11,041 nucleotides of DNA from assembly GCA_003024985.2 (NCBI GenBank), contig PXIH01S0011907.1. One strand, given 5' to 3'. The translations under genes and the position numbers were made by a program. Origin of the DNA: Euperipatoides rowelli (lineage: Eukaryota; Onychophora; Udeonychophora; Euonychophora; Peripatopsidae). The notes below the pieces were generated by a model. That model saw only the letters and a list, made by a program, of their open reading frames with translations. It made no database searches and was not told where the DNA came from. Every line of letters starts with the position of its first letter. The first letter of the stretch is position 1. Shown piece by piece: positions 1 through 7,399 of this stretch.

Positions 1-94
1 TTAATTTGAGATTATTAAAATAGTTATATAATAATGTATTATAACTGTATAAGCCGTTCTTTGATTCAATAAATAAATAATAAAACTTAACTTC

Positions 95-123
95 GGCCAA
101 CGTATTTTAAAATAGCGTTGGTC
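95..123. repeat. Short inverted repeat (hairpin)
   Basis: Arms GGCCAACG (95-102) and CGTTGGTC (116-123) pair with one G/A difference and flank the self-complementary TATTTTAAAATA. The function is unknown. It may be a transposon remnant or a chance AT palindrome with GC-rich ends. Confidence 0.4.
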
Positions 124-196
124 ATTATAAAATCTTCAAATTGAACATGCATGCAATCATTGATCATAGCCAAAGCGGCTGTGACATAATTTTAGC

Positions 197-374
197 GAAT
201 CCTATTGCGGTATAGGATCTTGTAAGCATTTTTACTGATAGCCTGAGGAATCTATCGCAACAGAAACCTTGAATTTGGTGTGGTATAGGATTCAGTATTC
301 TGTTACGGAACAGAATTCAGTTGTTTGTTTATACTGGTCAATACTCAGTTCATATTCCGGAACGTGTTCCGGAA
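197..374. repeat. Cluster of short hairpins
   Basis: Three inverted repeats lie in 180 bp. The weakest is ATCCTAT/ATAGGAT around 199-218. The second has perfect 8-bp arms, ATTCTGTT (297-304) and AACAGAAT (309-316), with a 4-base loop. The third is TTCCGGAA (355-362) and TTCCGGAA (367-374), a self-complementary octamer repeated around CGTG. The motif GGTATAGGAT occurs twice (209-218 and 283-292 region). Such clusters are typical of subterminal parts of non-autonomous DNA transposons, but no matching pair of element ends was found. 1-400 contains no gene that I can see. Confidence 0.4.
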
Positions 375-400
375 AAGGCGCCAGTGTAAACATGGCTTAA

Positions 401-638
401 GTGATATTAAAACTTTGTCAGTCATTGTTTATGACTTAATGAACTGAAGTCGTTAATTCCAATCACAGTTGGTAGAGTTATAGCCTATATATGTGATATT
501 AAAACTTTGTCAGTCATTGTTTATGACTTTCTGAACTGAAGTTGTTAATTATAATCACAGTTGGTAGAGTTATAGTCTATATAAGTGATATTAAAACTTT
601 GTCAATCATTGTTTATGACTTTAGTGAAGTTGTTAATT
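401..638. repeat. 92-bp tandem repeat, 2.6 copies
   Basis: The unit begins GTGATATTAAAACTTTGTCA and runs 401-492 and 493-584, with a third partial copy at 585-638. The two full copies have the same length and differ at only a few positions (for example gacTTAATg against gacTTTCTg). The third copy carries a small deletion after TTTATGACTTT and stops after TTGTTAATT. The unit contains no coding frame. It may be a minisatellite on its own or an internal repeat of a DNA transposon whose end may lie near 841. Confidence 0.85.
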
Positions 639-767
639 GTTTAGTTTTAATTTTTTTTCTAATGATCTACTTTAATATAACATCCTGACTCTCATCATTT
701 AATAATAACTAGCAATGATAATACTGTAATAATAATGCAACATAAAGATTTAAGTTACTATGTTTTG

Positions 768-841
768 TTTTTTTACGGATGTTTTTCTGTGGACGGTGGA
801 CCGGTGAAATTTTTTCATGGACTGGTGTTTGAGAAACCCTG
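768..841. mobile_element. Possible hAT-type transposon terminus
   Basis: Read on the minus strand from 841, the sequence starts CAGGGTTTCTCAAACACCAG and continues into a segment rich in GGTCCACCGTCC-like motifs. Ends beginning CAG-G-TTCTCAA and followed by GGTCC/GGACC motifs are common in hAT superfamily elements, as I know the family. No matching opposite end and no duplicated 8-mer flanking 841 were found in the window, so the element is broken or extends further left than its recognisable part. No transposase reading frame is present. Confidence 0.4.
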
Positions 842-1249
842 CTCTAGTCTGAATGTTTCAGTTATCTGAATAGGCAATTTTCTTAAATATATACCTGTAG
901 TAGAACATTCAGTTTTCACCCAGATATAAAACTTTGCATTATTTACTGAAAGTTTTATGAACTTGAACTTTTTTATACAGATCCTTTGTAATGCAGTTGT
1001 TTTTCAAATAAATTATAAAACAAAATACTATACTGTAATTTTTTTAAAAATATTAATATTCATCATAATAGGTTTTAATTAACATTTTATTTTTTAATAT
1101 TATTGTATATTCAGTAATTTATTATTTGCTTTTTCAAAATGTTTTTTAATAAAACTTTTTTTTTCACACCTTCTTTAAATGTCTTTATGACCAGGTTTTT
1201 AAACAGTTTTTGATCACTCTATAATATCACTGTTTCTTTTAACTATTAG
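842..1249. other. AT-rich stretch, no gene seen
   Basis: Apart from poly-T and poly-A runs this interval shows no persuasive coding frame or repeat. A pyrimidine-rich tract just before 1249 could serve as the splice acceptor of the exon candidate that follows. Confidence 0.4.
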
Positions 1250-1333
1250 ATATTTTGTCAAAAAGAGAAAGAAGCTCTAAAAGAAAGTGTTAGCAAACTT
1301 TATGCAACCGGCTTATTAATCACCACGTTGTGA
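1250..1333 (+). CDS. Candidate terminal exon, unknown protein
   Basis: A pyrimidine-rich acceptor (CTGTTTCTTTTAACTATTAG, ending at 1249) precedes a 27-codon open frame starting at 1250. It encodes a charged helix-like peptide including QKEKEALKESVSKLYATG and ends at TGA 1331-1333. An AATAAA polyadenylation signal sits at 1518-1523. Curiously, the same frame continues after the TGA for another 19 sense codons (TCLSDKPIDYVFQEV and on) to a second TGA at 1391-1393. This could be a genuine last exon, an exon ruined by one nonsense change, or chance. I do not recognise the protein. No upstream partner exon was found. Confidence 0.3.
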   Translation: MFCQKEKEALKESVSKLYATGLLITTL

Positions 1334-1393
1334 ACTTGTCTTAGTGATAAACCTATTGATTATGTTTTTCAAGAAGTTATTATAAAAAGTTGA

Positions 1394-2522
1394 GTAACTC
1401 TTAACTATTTTTTTAAATGTGTTATAGCTTAAACATTTTCAGATGAAATATGTTTATATAAAAAGCATTCTTTTCTTAAACAAAGTTTAATTTTATTCGC
1501 AAATGTACTTGATTATAAATAAAGGATTATAACATTCTAGTCTTTGTTTAAATTTATTAATTAAAGATTTAAGCAAGTATTTGTAGTCATCAATTCAAGA
1601 AAGATTGTTAAATTTCTTTGAAGTAAAAGTTCAACTATAAACAANCCAGAAACATTCAGAAAATCAATTTTTAAAAAAAATCTTTAACAGAATATTTTTT
1701 TTCCATTCTCAAATCAAAAATATTCGGATTAAAGGAATTTTAGTATAGAACTAAAGTGTAAAAATTAGCATTAAAAAATTCTTAAATTGGACCAGCCTAA
1801 TAAGAGAAATAATTTGATCTAACAATGTTGATTGAAGTTGTATGACTACTCTGACAATAAACAAAGTTTTAATTCATTTGCAACAATTAACATTAAAATT
1901 CATACAAATGAGATCTTAAATTAACAGCGACTAATTTTGTAGTCTATAACTTGTAGAAATGAAGATTTTAGTATTTTAAACACAAATTTCACTTGGTACT
2001 AAATAGCCTGATGATTAATTTGAAAAATTTGTTGCTCGGCACCAAATTTAATTTTTGCCTTTGAATAAATTGAAAACTGCGGAAGAAAAAAAAAAACTAG
2101 GCATCTTTGTATAACTTCAAGATAATAACTTTAAAATATCTGGTAATTTTAATAGAAATAATATTTTCAATTATTTGGTTTTATCCATCCTTTTTTTACT
2201 TACAGTATTTATACATCAACTTATTAGCCTATTGTACTTAACATTACTAAATAACTTCTGCAGGAATGATTACTAAAGAGAATTTAAATCAATTTAGAAC
2301 AATACAATATATACATTTGAACCACAAATTTAACAAAGTACTAAATTAAAATTTTACAGAAATTTTTTTTCTAAAAATAAATAAAAACATATAACTAAAA
2401 TTAACAACACATTTAAAAACAAAGCTATTTCACTTGCTAAAACAGTATCAACATAACAATGCATAAAACAAAGAAATTTCCATAATAATATTGCAAAATA
2501 GTAGTAGTAATAAATCACTCAC
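1394..2522. other. AT-rich stretch, no gene seen
   Basis: The interval is low-GC with many A and T runs. The only recognisable signal is the AATAAA at 1518-1523. No coding frame with persuasive splice sites and no clear repeat was seen. The minus-strand reading frame that continues below 2523 is taken as intron read-through after the donor site of the next exon. Confidence 0.4.
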
Positions 2523-2654
2523 TAGAGGACGTTTAATTTCTATGATTTCATCAAGAGCAGTTGGAGGAGGAGTAGCAACAATGGTAGGTGTCACTATGGG
2601 AATAATAGGAGATGTTTGACTTGGCTCCACTTCCATCTTTTCAATTTTTATATC
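2523..2654 (-). CDS. Candidate internal exon, unknown Pro/Thr-rich protein
   Basis: This is a 132-bp, 44-codon segment on the minus strand with no stop. It is bounded by an acceptor reading TGTTTATAG (AG at 2656-2655) and a strong donor GTGAGT (2522-2517), and is phase 0 at both ends. The peptide opens DIKIEKMEVEPSQTSP, continues with an I/V/P/T-rich stretch containing a TPPPT-like run, and ends ALDEIIEIKRPL. Balanced codons and the low-complexity linker character look like a real disordered segment of a nuclear or regulatory protein. The IKIE at residues 2-5 fits the SUMO acceptor pattern (hydrophobic-K-x-E). The frame alone could start at the Met at residue 7, but the splice sites and the frame extending upstream favour an internal exon. 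I do not recognise the family. It may belong with the candidates at 6298-6420 and 6684-6766. Confidence 0.55.
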
Positions 2655-3745
2655 CTATAAACAACAGCATATTATTATTAGGTCACTTTTATAACAAAAC
2701 TGCAATTTACAAAATGTTAAAGTAGGAAATAAAAAATAATTTTAACTTTTACAAAACAAATAATTTTATAGAGATGCTAATGTACTGTATTTAGATTTTT
2801 ATATGTTTTACAGAAGATAATAATAATTTCTGACAGGCCCTTCCCCCCATAAATACACATATCCTATTGTTATCTACAATGCAATTAAAGTTAAGTTTAT
2901 TGAATATGATGATGAAAAATGAAATTAATATTAAGTTTGAGTATAAATTAAAAACCGTAATTTTTTTTNAAAAAAAATATTTTTAGGATTTTTGCAAGTG
3001 AATGGAAATATTTTTCATAGATATTTTCTTATACAACATAGCCTAGTTGGCAATTTAATTAATCTTAGAAAAATAATATATAGGTTATCTTAAAAAAAAA
3101 AAAAAAACTGTAGGCCTACTTTCACCAATAAAAATACTTTCAAACCCAAAAAGGAATTCAAGATTATAAATAAGAATAAAAGAAAATATTTTTTTAAAAA
3201 TTTAAAAACTTTAATTTTTTTTTAAAAAAAATATTTTTTTAAAAGTTAATATCCAGTTTTCCACAACTAATTGAAAGATACGGCAAGGACAATATTTTTA
3301 TATTTTATAAGTAAAAATATATACACNACCACCACCTCTAATTTTTTTTCAGAATGTTTTATAGAATATGTTTGGTTAGAAAACACATTGCATCTTATGA
3401 TTTTTCTAGAGCTAGAAAAACATTAATTAAAACGATAAATAAAGAATTTTGAAAATGTGTAACCTAGGGATTTGTGCTTCTTGGCCTTTAATTTTACATA
3501 CCTAATCTCCTCTAGTATCACAATATTCTTTGCGGTATATACTGAATATATTGTAAATAGCATAACGGATATTTTAAATTATGTAACTTAAAAGCCCACA
3601 AATGATTATTTACCGGGTGATAAAAAAGAACCTAATATTATTTTGCTATATTTTTTTTAATTAATAAATTATTTCAAATTGTCAATATAAAAATAGAAAA
3701 AAAAAACAACATTGTAAAATTGATTGGATTAAATTAAAAACAATT
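2655..3745. other. AT-rich, probable intron, no gene seen
   Basis: The interval contains repeated blends of T-runs and A-runs (for example around 2960-2987 and 3185-3245), which form AT-rich near-palindromes. A short minus-strand micro-exon-like segment at 3502-3541 has a good donor (GTATGT) but conflicts in phase with the exon downstream of it. Nothing else is supported. Confidence 0.4.
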
Positions 3746-4379
3746 CATCATCATTGGGTGCATTCTCCGAGGCAGAGGTTCGCGCACATGGATTGCCAAA
3801 GATTTTTATCTTGAGCTCTTCTTTTTAATACAGAGAATTGACTGGTGTTAACCCAGTCCTTAAGATCATCCAGTCATTATCTTCTGGTCCTTCCCTCAAG
3901 TACTGTTACTAGTCTAATTTCTGCAGATACTCTAAGAACCAACGCAGCATATTTCCATTTCCTCTTCCATACTTCATCCAAAAGACTATAATCACCTCCT
4001 CATGTTTTCTACACTTCGTCTTTCTAATCATATCTGTCCATTTTATTTTTAACATTCTTCTTACTCACCATTTGTGAAAAGCACTGATCTACTTTTCCAA
4101 GTCTTCCGTTAAATTCCAAGCCTCACATCCATATAAGAAAACTGACAAAATATAGCATTTTAACATCTTCAATTTGAAATGTTTGTTAATGTCTCAGTAC
4201 TTTTAGTTTCCAAAATGCAAATTTCCTATCCTTGTTCGGATTTCTTTTGTGGTTTCTTCAATCTTCCATTAACAAGCTGCAACTAAATTCCTTCACCTGT
4301 TCTACTGTTTTCCCTTCAATTTCAATTTTGCATTTGTTTCCTTTGTTACCAATAACCAGTGATTTTTGTCTTTCGCTCC
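3746..4379 (-). pseudogene. LINE ORF2 C-terminal part, decayed
   Basis: Minus-strand translation in shifting frames recovers the hallmark post-catalytic region of an endonuclease/reverse-transcriptase LINE protein. Near 4320 it gives GNKCKIEIEGKTVEQVKEF. Near 4150 it gives LSVFLYGCEAWNLTEDLEK, followed by RRMLKIKWTD. Near 3870 it gives GRTRR and WLDDLKDWV. It closes with LWQSMCANLCLGECTQ and a TGA at 3753-3751. In the family these follow the polymerase thumb. Several stops and frameshifts break the frame, so the copy is dead. The end carries a short GAT-type repeat (catcatcat at 3746-3754 on the plus strand), as is usual for the tails of these non-LTR elements. The segment joins the part at 5743-6003, from which it was separated by the hAT insertion. 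Confidence 0.85.
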
Positions 4380-4387
4380 GTATTGTG
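4380..4387. repeat. Target-site duplication, left copy (GTATTGTG)
   Basis: This 8-mer is repeated exactly at 5735-5742, immediately outside the two CAGTG ends of the inserted element. An 8-bp duplication is the signature of hAT transposition. One copy is original LINE sequence. Confidence 0.9.
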
Positions 4388-4415
4388 CAGTGGTGGGGAT
4401 GTTACTAAAAAAAGT

Positions 4416-4546
4416 AATTGAGTAAAAGTAAAGTTACTTTCTTGTAAAAATAATTGAGTAAAAGTAAAGTTACTTGCTATAAAAAAGGAATTGAGCAAAA
4501 GTAAAGTTACTTTACAAAGTAATTGAGTAACTTACAAGTTACTTTG
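4416..4546. repeat. Left subterminal repeats of the hAT element
   Basis: A motif close to AATTGAGTAAAAGTAAAGTT recurs at about 4416, 4452 and 4489, spaced 36-37 bp apart, with a degenerate fourth copy near 4521. Each is followed by ACTT. Arrays of short subterminal motifs are where hAT transposases bind, as established for characterised members. Binding here is inferred only from the pattern. Confidence 0.75.
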
Positions 4547-4864
4547 TAATTAAAAACTGTCCAAGTGATGTAGGTGATAATAAGCAGCATTAAATTTTGA
4601 ATGGGATCTAGGTAAAAAGCATTGATGTAGAAATAACATGTGCCCCGTTCCCCCCTCCCTTCCCGAGTTGGCCTTTTTATTTTTAATTACCTCAAAATCT
4701 CATAATAAACAGATATTTAAAAAAAATCAAATTAAAGAGCAGCCTAAATGTTAAGTCGGGTATTTATTTTCATATGGAAATAATTTTTAATAAAATATTT
4801 TTCTGTTGCAATGGAGTGAGGCTTTGTGAACTCTGAACCCTCATTAAAATGTTTAAAATTACTG

Positions 4865-4907
4865 AACACAATATGTAAGTTAATAATATTAACTTACACA
4901 TTGTGTT
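4865..4907. repeat. 20-bp-arm palindrome inside the hAT element
   Basis: The left arm 4865-4884 and right arm 4888-4907 are reverse complements with a single mismatch, around the 3-base loop AAT. The core is GTAAGTTAAT/ATTAACTTAC. It would extrude as a cruciform or fold as a hairpin in RNA. It probably arose from fused inverted copies of the element's own GTAACTTA-like subterminal motifs. Confidence 0.85.
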
Positions 4908-4961
4908 GACTTGATTTTGGTTACAAAGGTTAAAGTTTATAACTTCATACCTTAACATTTC

Positions 4962-5252
4962 AACTACTGTATGTTTGTTTAGCGTTCTTTTTTTTTGGTT
5001 TGTTTAACAAATTTCTTGGTTCTAGAGAGAAATTTTAGATGGAAACAATAAAAAATTAAAAAAAAGTAGCAATTAATTTTTTGGAAGTAACTTAGCTTAT
5101 AAAAATAACTTTAGTAAAAGTACTGAATTATTATACTCATCATGAGCACAAGTTAGCCTACTCTGTCAAAAATGTAATTCGTTACGAAGTTACTTGAAAA
5201 AATAATTTGTTACAGTATTTCATTATTTGTGAAAAGTTACTTTCCAACACTG
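4962..5252. repeat. Internal copy of the hAT 3' end
   Basis: This segment resembles 5478-5734 along its length. Shared blocks include CATCATGAG.ACAAGTTA, CTGTCAAAAATGTAATTCG, TTTAACAAATT, AACTTAGCTTATAAAA and the terminal GAAAAGTTACT..CCAACACTG. It ends at 5252 with the same CAACACTG terminus as the real element end, but the following bases (TACAGTAT) do not match the target duplication, so it is not the end of a separately inserted copy. Confidence 0.8.
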
Positions 5253-5477
5253 TACAGTATAGAGTCGTGTTATTTTAATTTTAATTTATCGGATCAAAAT
5301 TCAACGGTATATATACCTGTTACAGTATGTGTTTTAAAACATACAAGTAAAAATAAAATACAATAATAAAAAGTTGTTACATAATTTGTATACATAATAT
5401 AAAAACAAAAATTAGTTGCTAGGCTATATAAAAGAATTGATAGCAAAAAAATANCACACACACATTAAACAAATGGT

Positions 5478-5734
5478 CAACTACCTTCATGTTCTTTGTA
5501 AAACTTTAACAAATTCCTTGCTTTTAAATGGAAAGAATAAAATAAGAAAACAGCAATTCATTTTTTAATGTAACTTAGCTTATAAAAGTAACTTGAGTAA
5601 AAGCACTGGATTATTGTATTCATCATGAGTACAAGTTACGCTGTCAAAAATGTAATTCGTTACAGAGTAAGCTTCTTGAAAAAGTAATTTGTTACAGTAA
5701 TTCGTTACTTTTGAAAAGTTACTCCCCAACACTG
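5478..5734. repeat. Terminal copy of the hAT 3' end
   Basis: This is the partner of 4962-5252 and forms the functional right end of the element, ending CAACACTG at 5734 next to the target-site duplication. It is about 34 bp shorter than the internal copy because of small indels near its start. Substitutions are spread along the alignment. Confidence 0.8.
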
Positions 5735-5742
5735 GTATTGTG
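5735..5742. repeat. Target-site duplication, right copy (GTATTGTG)
   Basis: Identical to 4380-4387 and directly abutting the right terminus of the hAT element. Removing the element and one copy of the 8-mer brings the two LINE segments together. Confidence 0.9.
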
Positions 5743-6003
5743 CTATTATATTAATCTTTAGCAAGGCTCTTTCCAATTCTACCTTACTTGCTGTGAGAAT
5801 GGAAATGCCATCAGCATACTTTATTCTAATGAAGCTCTTTCCTTCTATTTTTATCCCATCAATGTCATTTAGTGCTTCATCTATGACTTCTTCCCTAATA
5901 TGTTGAAAAATGAGGGAGACCATAAGCATCTTTGCCTTACAGGACAGTTTTCTTCAAACAATTCAGTGAAATTATTATTTATCCTAAATGCTGCTGCTGT
6001 TGT
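5743..6003 (-). pseudogene. LINE reverse transcriptase core fragment, decayed
   Basis: The minus-strand translation contains FEENCPVRQRC, then SPSFFNI, then in another frame EEVIDEALNDIDGIKIEGKS, RIKYADG and ILTASKVELERALLKIN. These match the palm region of non-LTR reverse transcriptases, where a Gln-Gly-Cys-Pro-Leu-Ser-Pro motif precedes the Tyr-Ala-Asp-Asp catalytic box. Here the box (5818-5807) reads YADG, so the second catalytic Asp is lost, and the QGCPLSP motif is also altered (RQRC...SP). At least one frameshift lies between the two motifs. Similarity stops near 6003, so the copy is 5'-truncated, as is common for LINEs. It continues beyond the hAT insertion at 4379. Confidence 0.85.
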
Positions 6004-6297
6004 CTAAAAACAATTATTTTATTTATTTTGTTACTTTTAAAAGATAAAATGTTCCATATCCCTGTATATGAAAATCCCAAGGGCTAATTAATATTTTTTT
6101 GAAGAATTACAAATATCTATTGTATATTAGGCTAAATAATATTTATTCAATTATGTTACTACAATAACTGAAATAGTGTTTTATGTCATCAACTTAGAAA
6201 GCAAAATCCATCGAAAGCCTATATTGATTCATAACTATTTCAAAAGTAAACCACCTATTCCTCATTTTGGGAAAAATCTAACTTGTAATCTACTTAC
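6004..6297. other. Non-coding stretch, probable intron
   Basis: AT-rich sequence between the LINE truncation point and the donor site of the next exon candidate. A short open frame runs on the plus strand through 6176-6367, but it is antisense to the better minus-strand candidate and has no splice or start support. Confidence 0.35.
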
Positions 6298-6420
6298 ACA
6301 ATTCTGCAGAAAGAACAAGCCAGGAATCAATCCTGGATCTAACAAAGTTGAATCTACCCAAATTTGAAAAAGAATTTGACCAATCCATGCTGATGAAACA
6401 TCAAATATAGCGGATAAAAT
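6298..6420 (-). CDS. Candidate internal exon, unknown protein
   Basis: This is a 123-bp, 41-codon segment on the minus strand with a strong donor TGT|GTAAGT (6297-6292) and an acceptor GTTTTACATCCAG (AG at 6422-6421). A textbook branch-point-like TTCTAAC lies about 25 bases upstream of the acceptor. It is phase 0 at both ends. The peptide includes ILSAIFDVSSAWIGQILFQ and VDSTLLDPGLIPGLFF, ending LQNC. It is hydrophobic, Trp-containing and unlike random AT-rich translation. I do not recognise the family. Its phase would allow splicing to the 2523-2654 exon, with the LINE and hAT lying in the intron between; that connection is inference. Confidence 0.4.
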
Positions 6421-6683
6421 CTGGATGTAAAACACCTGTGTGTTAGAATTCCAAACAATCAAGCCATTATCTTGATGCCATAATCTAGACTATTACAATA
6501 ATACAGTACTGAAATTTTACTCAATCAAGTCTCTAGTTTAGCCATGGCCAAAACATCTGTCCATTCATTTGTGATAGTTTCCTTATATGAAATGAAACTT
6601 TGACAATAGAACTTTGTCTGAAAAATCTACCTTTTCACTCCATTGTTATTCCACACTACTGTATTTTATGTGCAACTACTTAC

Positions 6684-6766
6684 GATCTTTCAATGAAATA
6701 ACAATCAACTACTATATCTAAAGGTTGTAACTGTAGTCTATCTTGTCCCCAGTCATTAGGAACATT
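6684..6766 (-). CDS. Candidate exon, unknown protein
   Basis: The minus-strand frame NVPNDWGQDRLQLQPLDI, followed by VVDCYFIERS, is rich in D, Q, W and C and ends at a strong donor ATC|GTAAGT (GT at 6683-6682). Upstream, the first AG after about 80 AG-free bases lies at 6768-6767 (GGGGAG), which would give an 83-bp exon, but that acceptor lacks a good pyrimidine tract. The same frame reads further upstream (SEPGE) to a stop, so the true start is uncertain. The end phase (two bases into a codon) does not fit the next candidate at 6420 directly, so an intermediate exon would be needed or one of the calls is wrong. Confidence 0.35.
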
Positions 6767-7202
6767 CTCCCCAGGTTCAGATATTATATTAATAGATCAA
6801 ATAATTTGTGCAGTTAAAAATTAATAAATCATGTTTAATTTATTATTTATCTTTATGTCTCAGTCATTTCTAATTTCTAAGCCTCTTGGCAATTCATACC
6901 TTATTAATCATAATTATTGACATTTATAATATTATAAATAATTGGTTTGTGGTGTTATCCCAAACTGACAAAATACTTCCAACTGATGATAATCTAATAA
7001 AATAATCAATTTTTTAATTCAATAATATCCTTAGCCCCAGCAAAGAGTATTACAAATGTAAACAACAAAAAAATTAATGATGAATACTTACAAATATATG
7101 TAATGCATTCAAGCTAATATTCATTATTTTATATGGATGGGAAATCACTTTCAATTAGTTCACATTATTATATTAAATTTTCATTATTATTATTATTGAT
7201 TT
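6767..7202. other. AT-rich stretch, no gene seen
   Basis: No coding frame or clear repeat was recognised. It includes a small run of ATT units near 7187-7199. Confidence 0.4.
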
Positions 7203-7399
7203 GAGAACATACACTTGCACAACTTGTTTTTTTTAAAAAAAGTTTGTGAACAAATTTTTACAGCTTTATCAGAAGCTTAGATAAAATATTATGATATCAA
7301 TGCAATATTGCCTTAATGCCTAAGCATTGAAGCAATAACAAATTAATACTACATGCATAATATAGTGAATACTATTAATACCAGAAGTCACACATGGCT
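7203..7399. repeat. Direct repeat, copy 1
   Basis: This block matches 7547-7747 at an offset of about 345 bp. Shared landmarks in order are GAACA, ACAACTTGTTT, GTGAACAAATT, CACAGCTTT (here TACAGCTTT), CAGAAGCTTAG, ATCAATG, CATTGAA.CAATA, ATGCATA, TATAGTG and ATG(T)GGCT. Similarity is moderate with small indels, so the duplication is old. No coding frame is evident. Confidence 0.8.

Larger units (their letters stand above)
4388..5734. mobile_element. Non-autonomous hAT transposon, 1347 bp
   Basis: The left end reads CAGTGGTGGGGATGTTAC and the right end, read inward on the minus strand, CAGTGTTGGGGAGTAAC. These are imperfect terminal inverted repeats of about 12 bp opening CAGTG. Exact 8-bp duplications (GTATTGTG) flank it, which assigns it to the hAT superfamily. 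The interior has no transposase frame, only repetitive GTAACTT/AAGTTAC-type subterminal motifs and AT-rich filler, so it must have been moved by an enzyme encoded elsewhere. It sits inside a LINE reverse-transcriptase remnant and is therefore younger than it. Its 3' part is present twice, and a long palindrome lies near its middle. The perfect target duplication with imperfect ends suggests moderate age. Confidence 0.9.

Noticed and set aside
3502-3541. Minus-strand micro-exon-like segment (TATTCAG acceptor, TAG|GTATGT donor, peptide YTAKNIVILEEI)
   Set aside because: Its end phase would create an immediate stop when joined to the 2523-2654 exon, and a 40-bp exon in AT-rich DNA is easily produced by chance.
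4770-4958. 62-codon minus-strand ORF
   Set aside because: It lies inside the non-autonomous hAT element across its palindrome; composition is AT-driven and it has no transposase motif.
4388-5252. Reading the hAT element as ending at the inner CAACACTG
   Set aside because: The bases after 5252 (TACAGTAT) do not match the left flank GTATTGTG, whereas the end at 5734 has an exact match.
6176-6367. 63-codon plus-strand ORF
   Set aside because: It is antisense to the better-supported minus-strand exon candidate and lacks splice or start evidence.
6530-6635. Minus-strand open stretch after a TTTTTCAG acceptor-like site, between two exon candidates
   Set aside because: The frames that look protein-like do not match the phase of the preceding donor, and no donor that fits the following exon is present.
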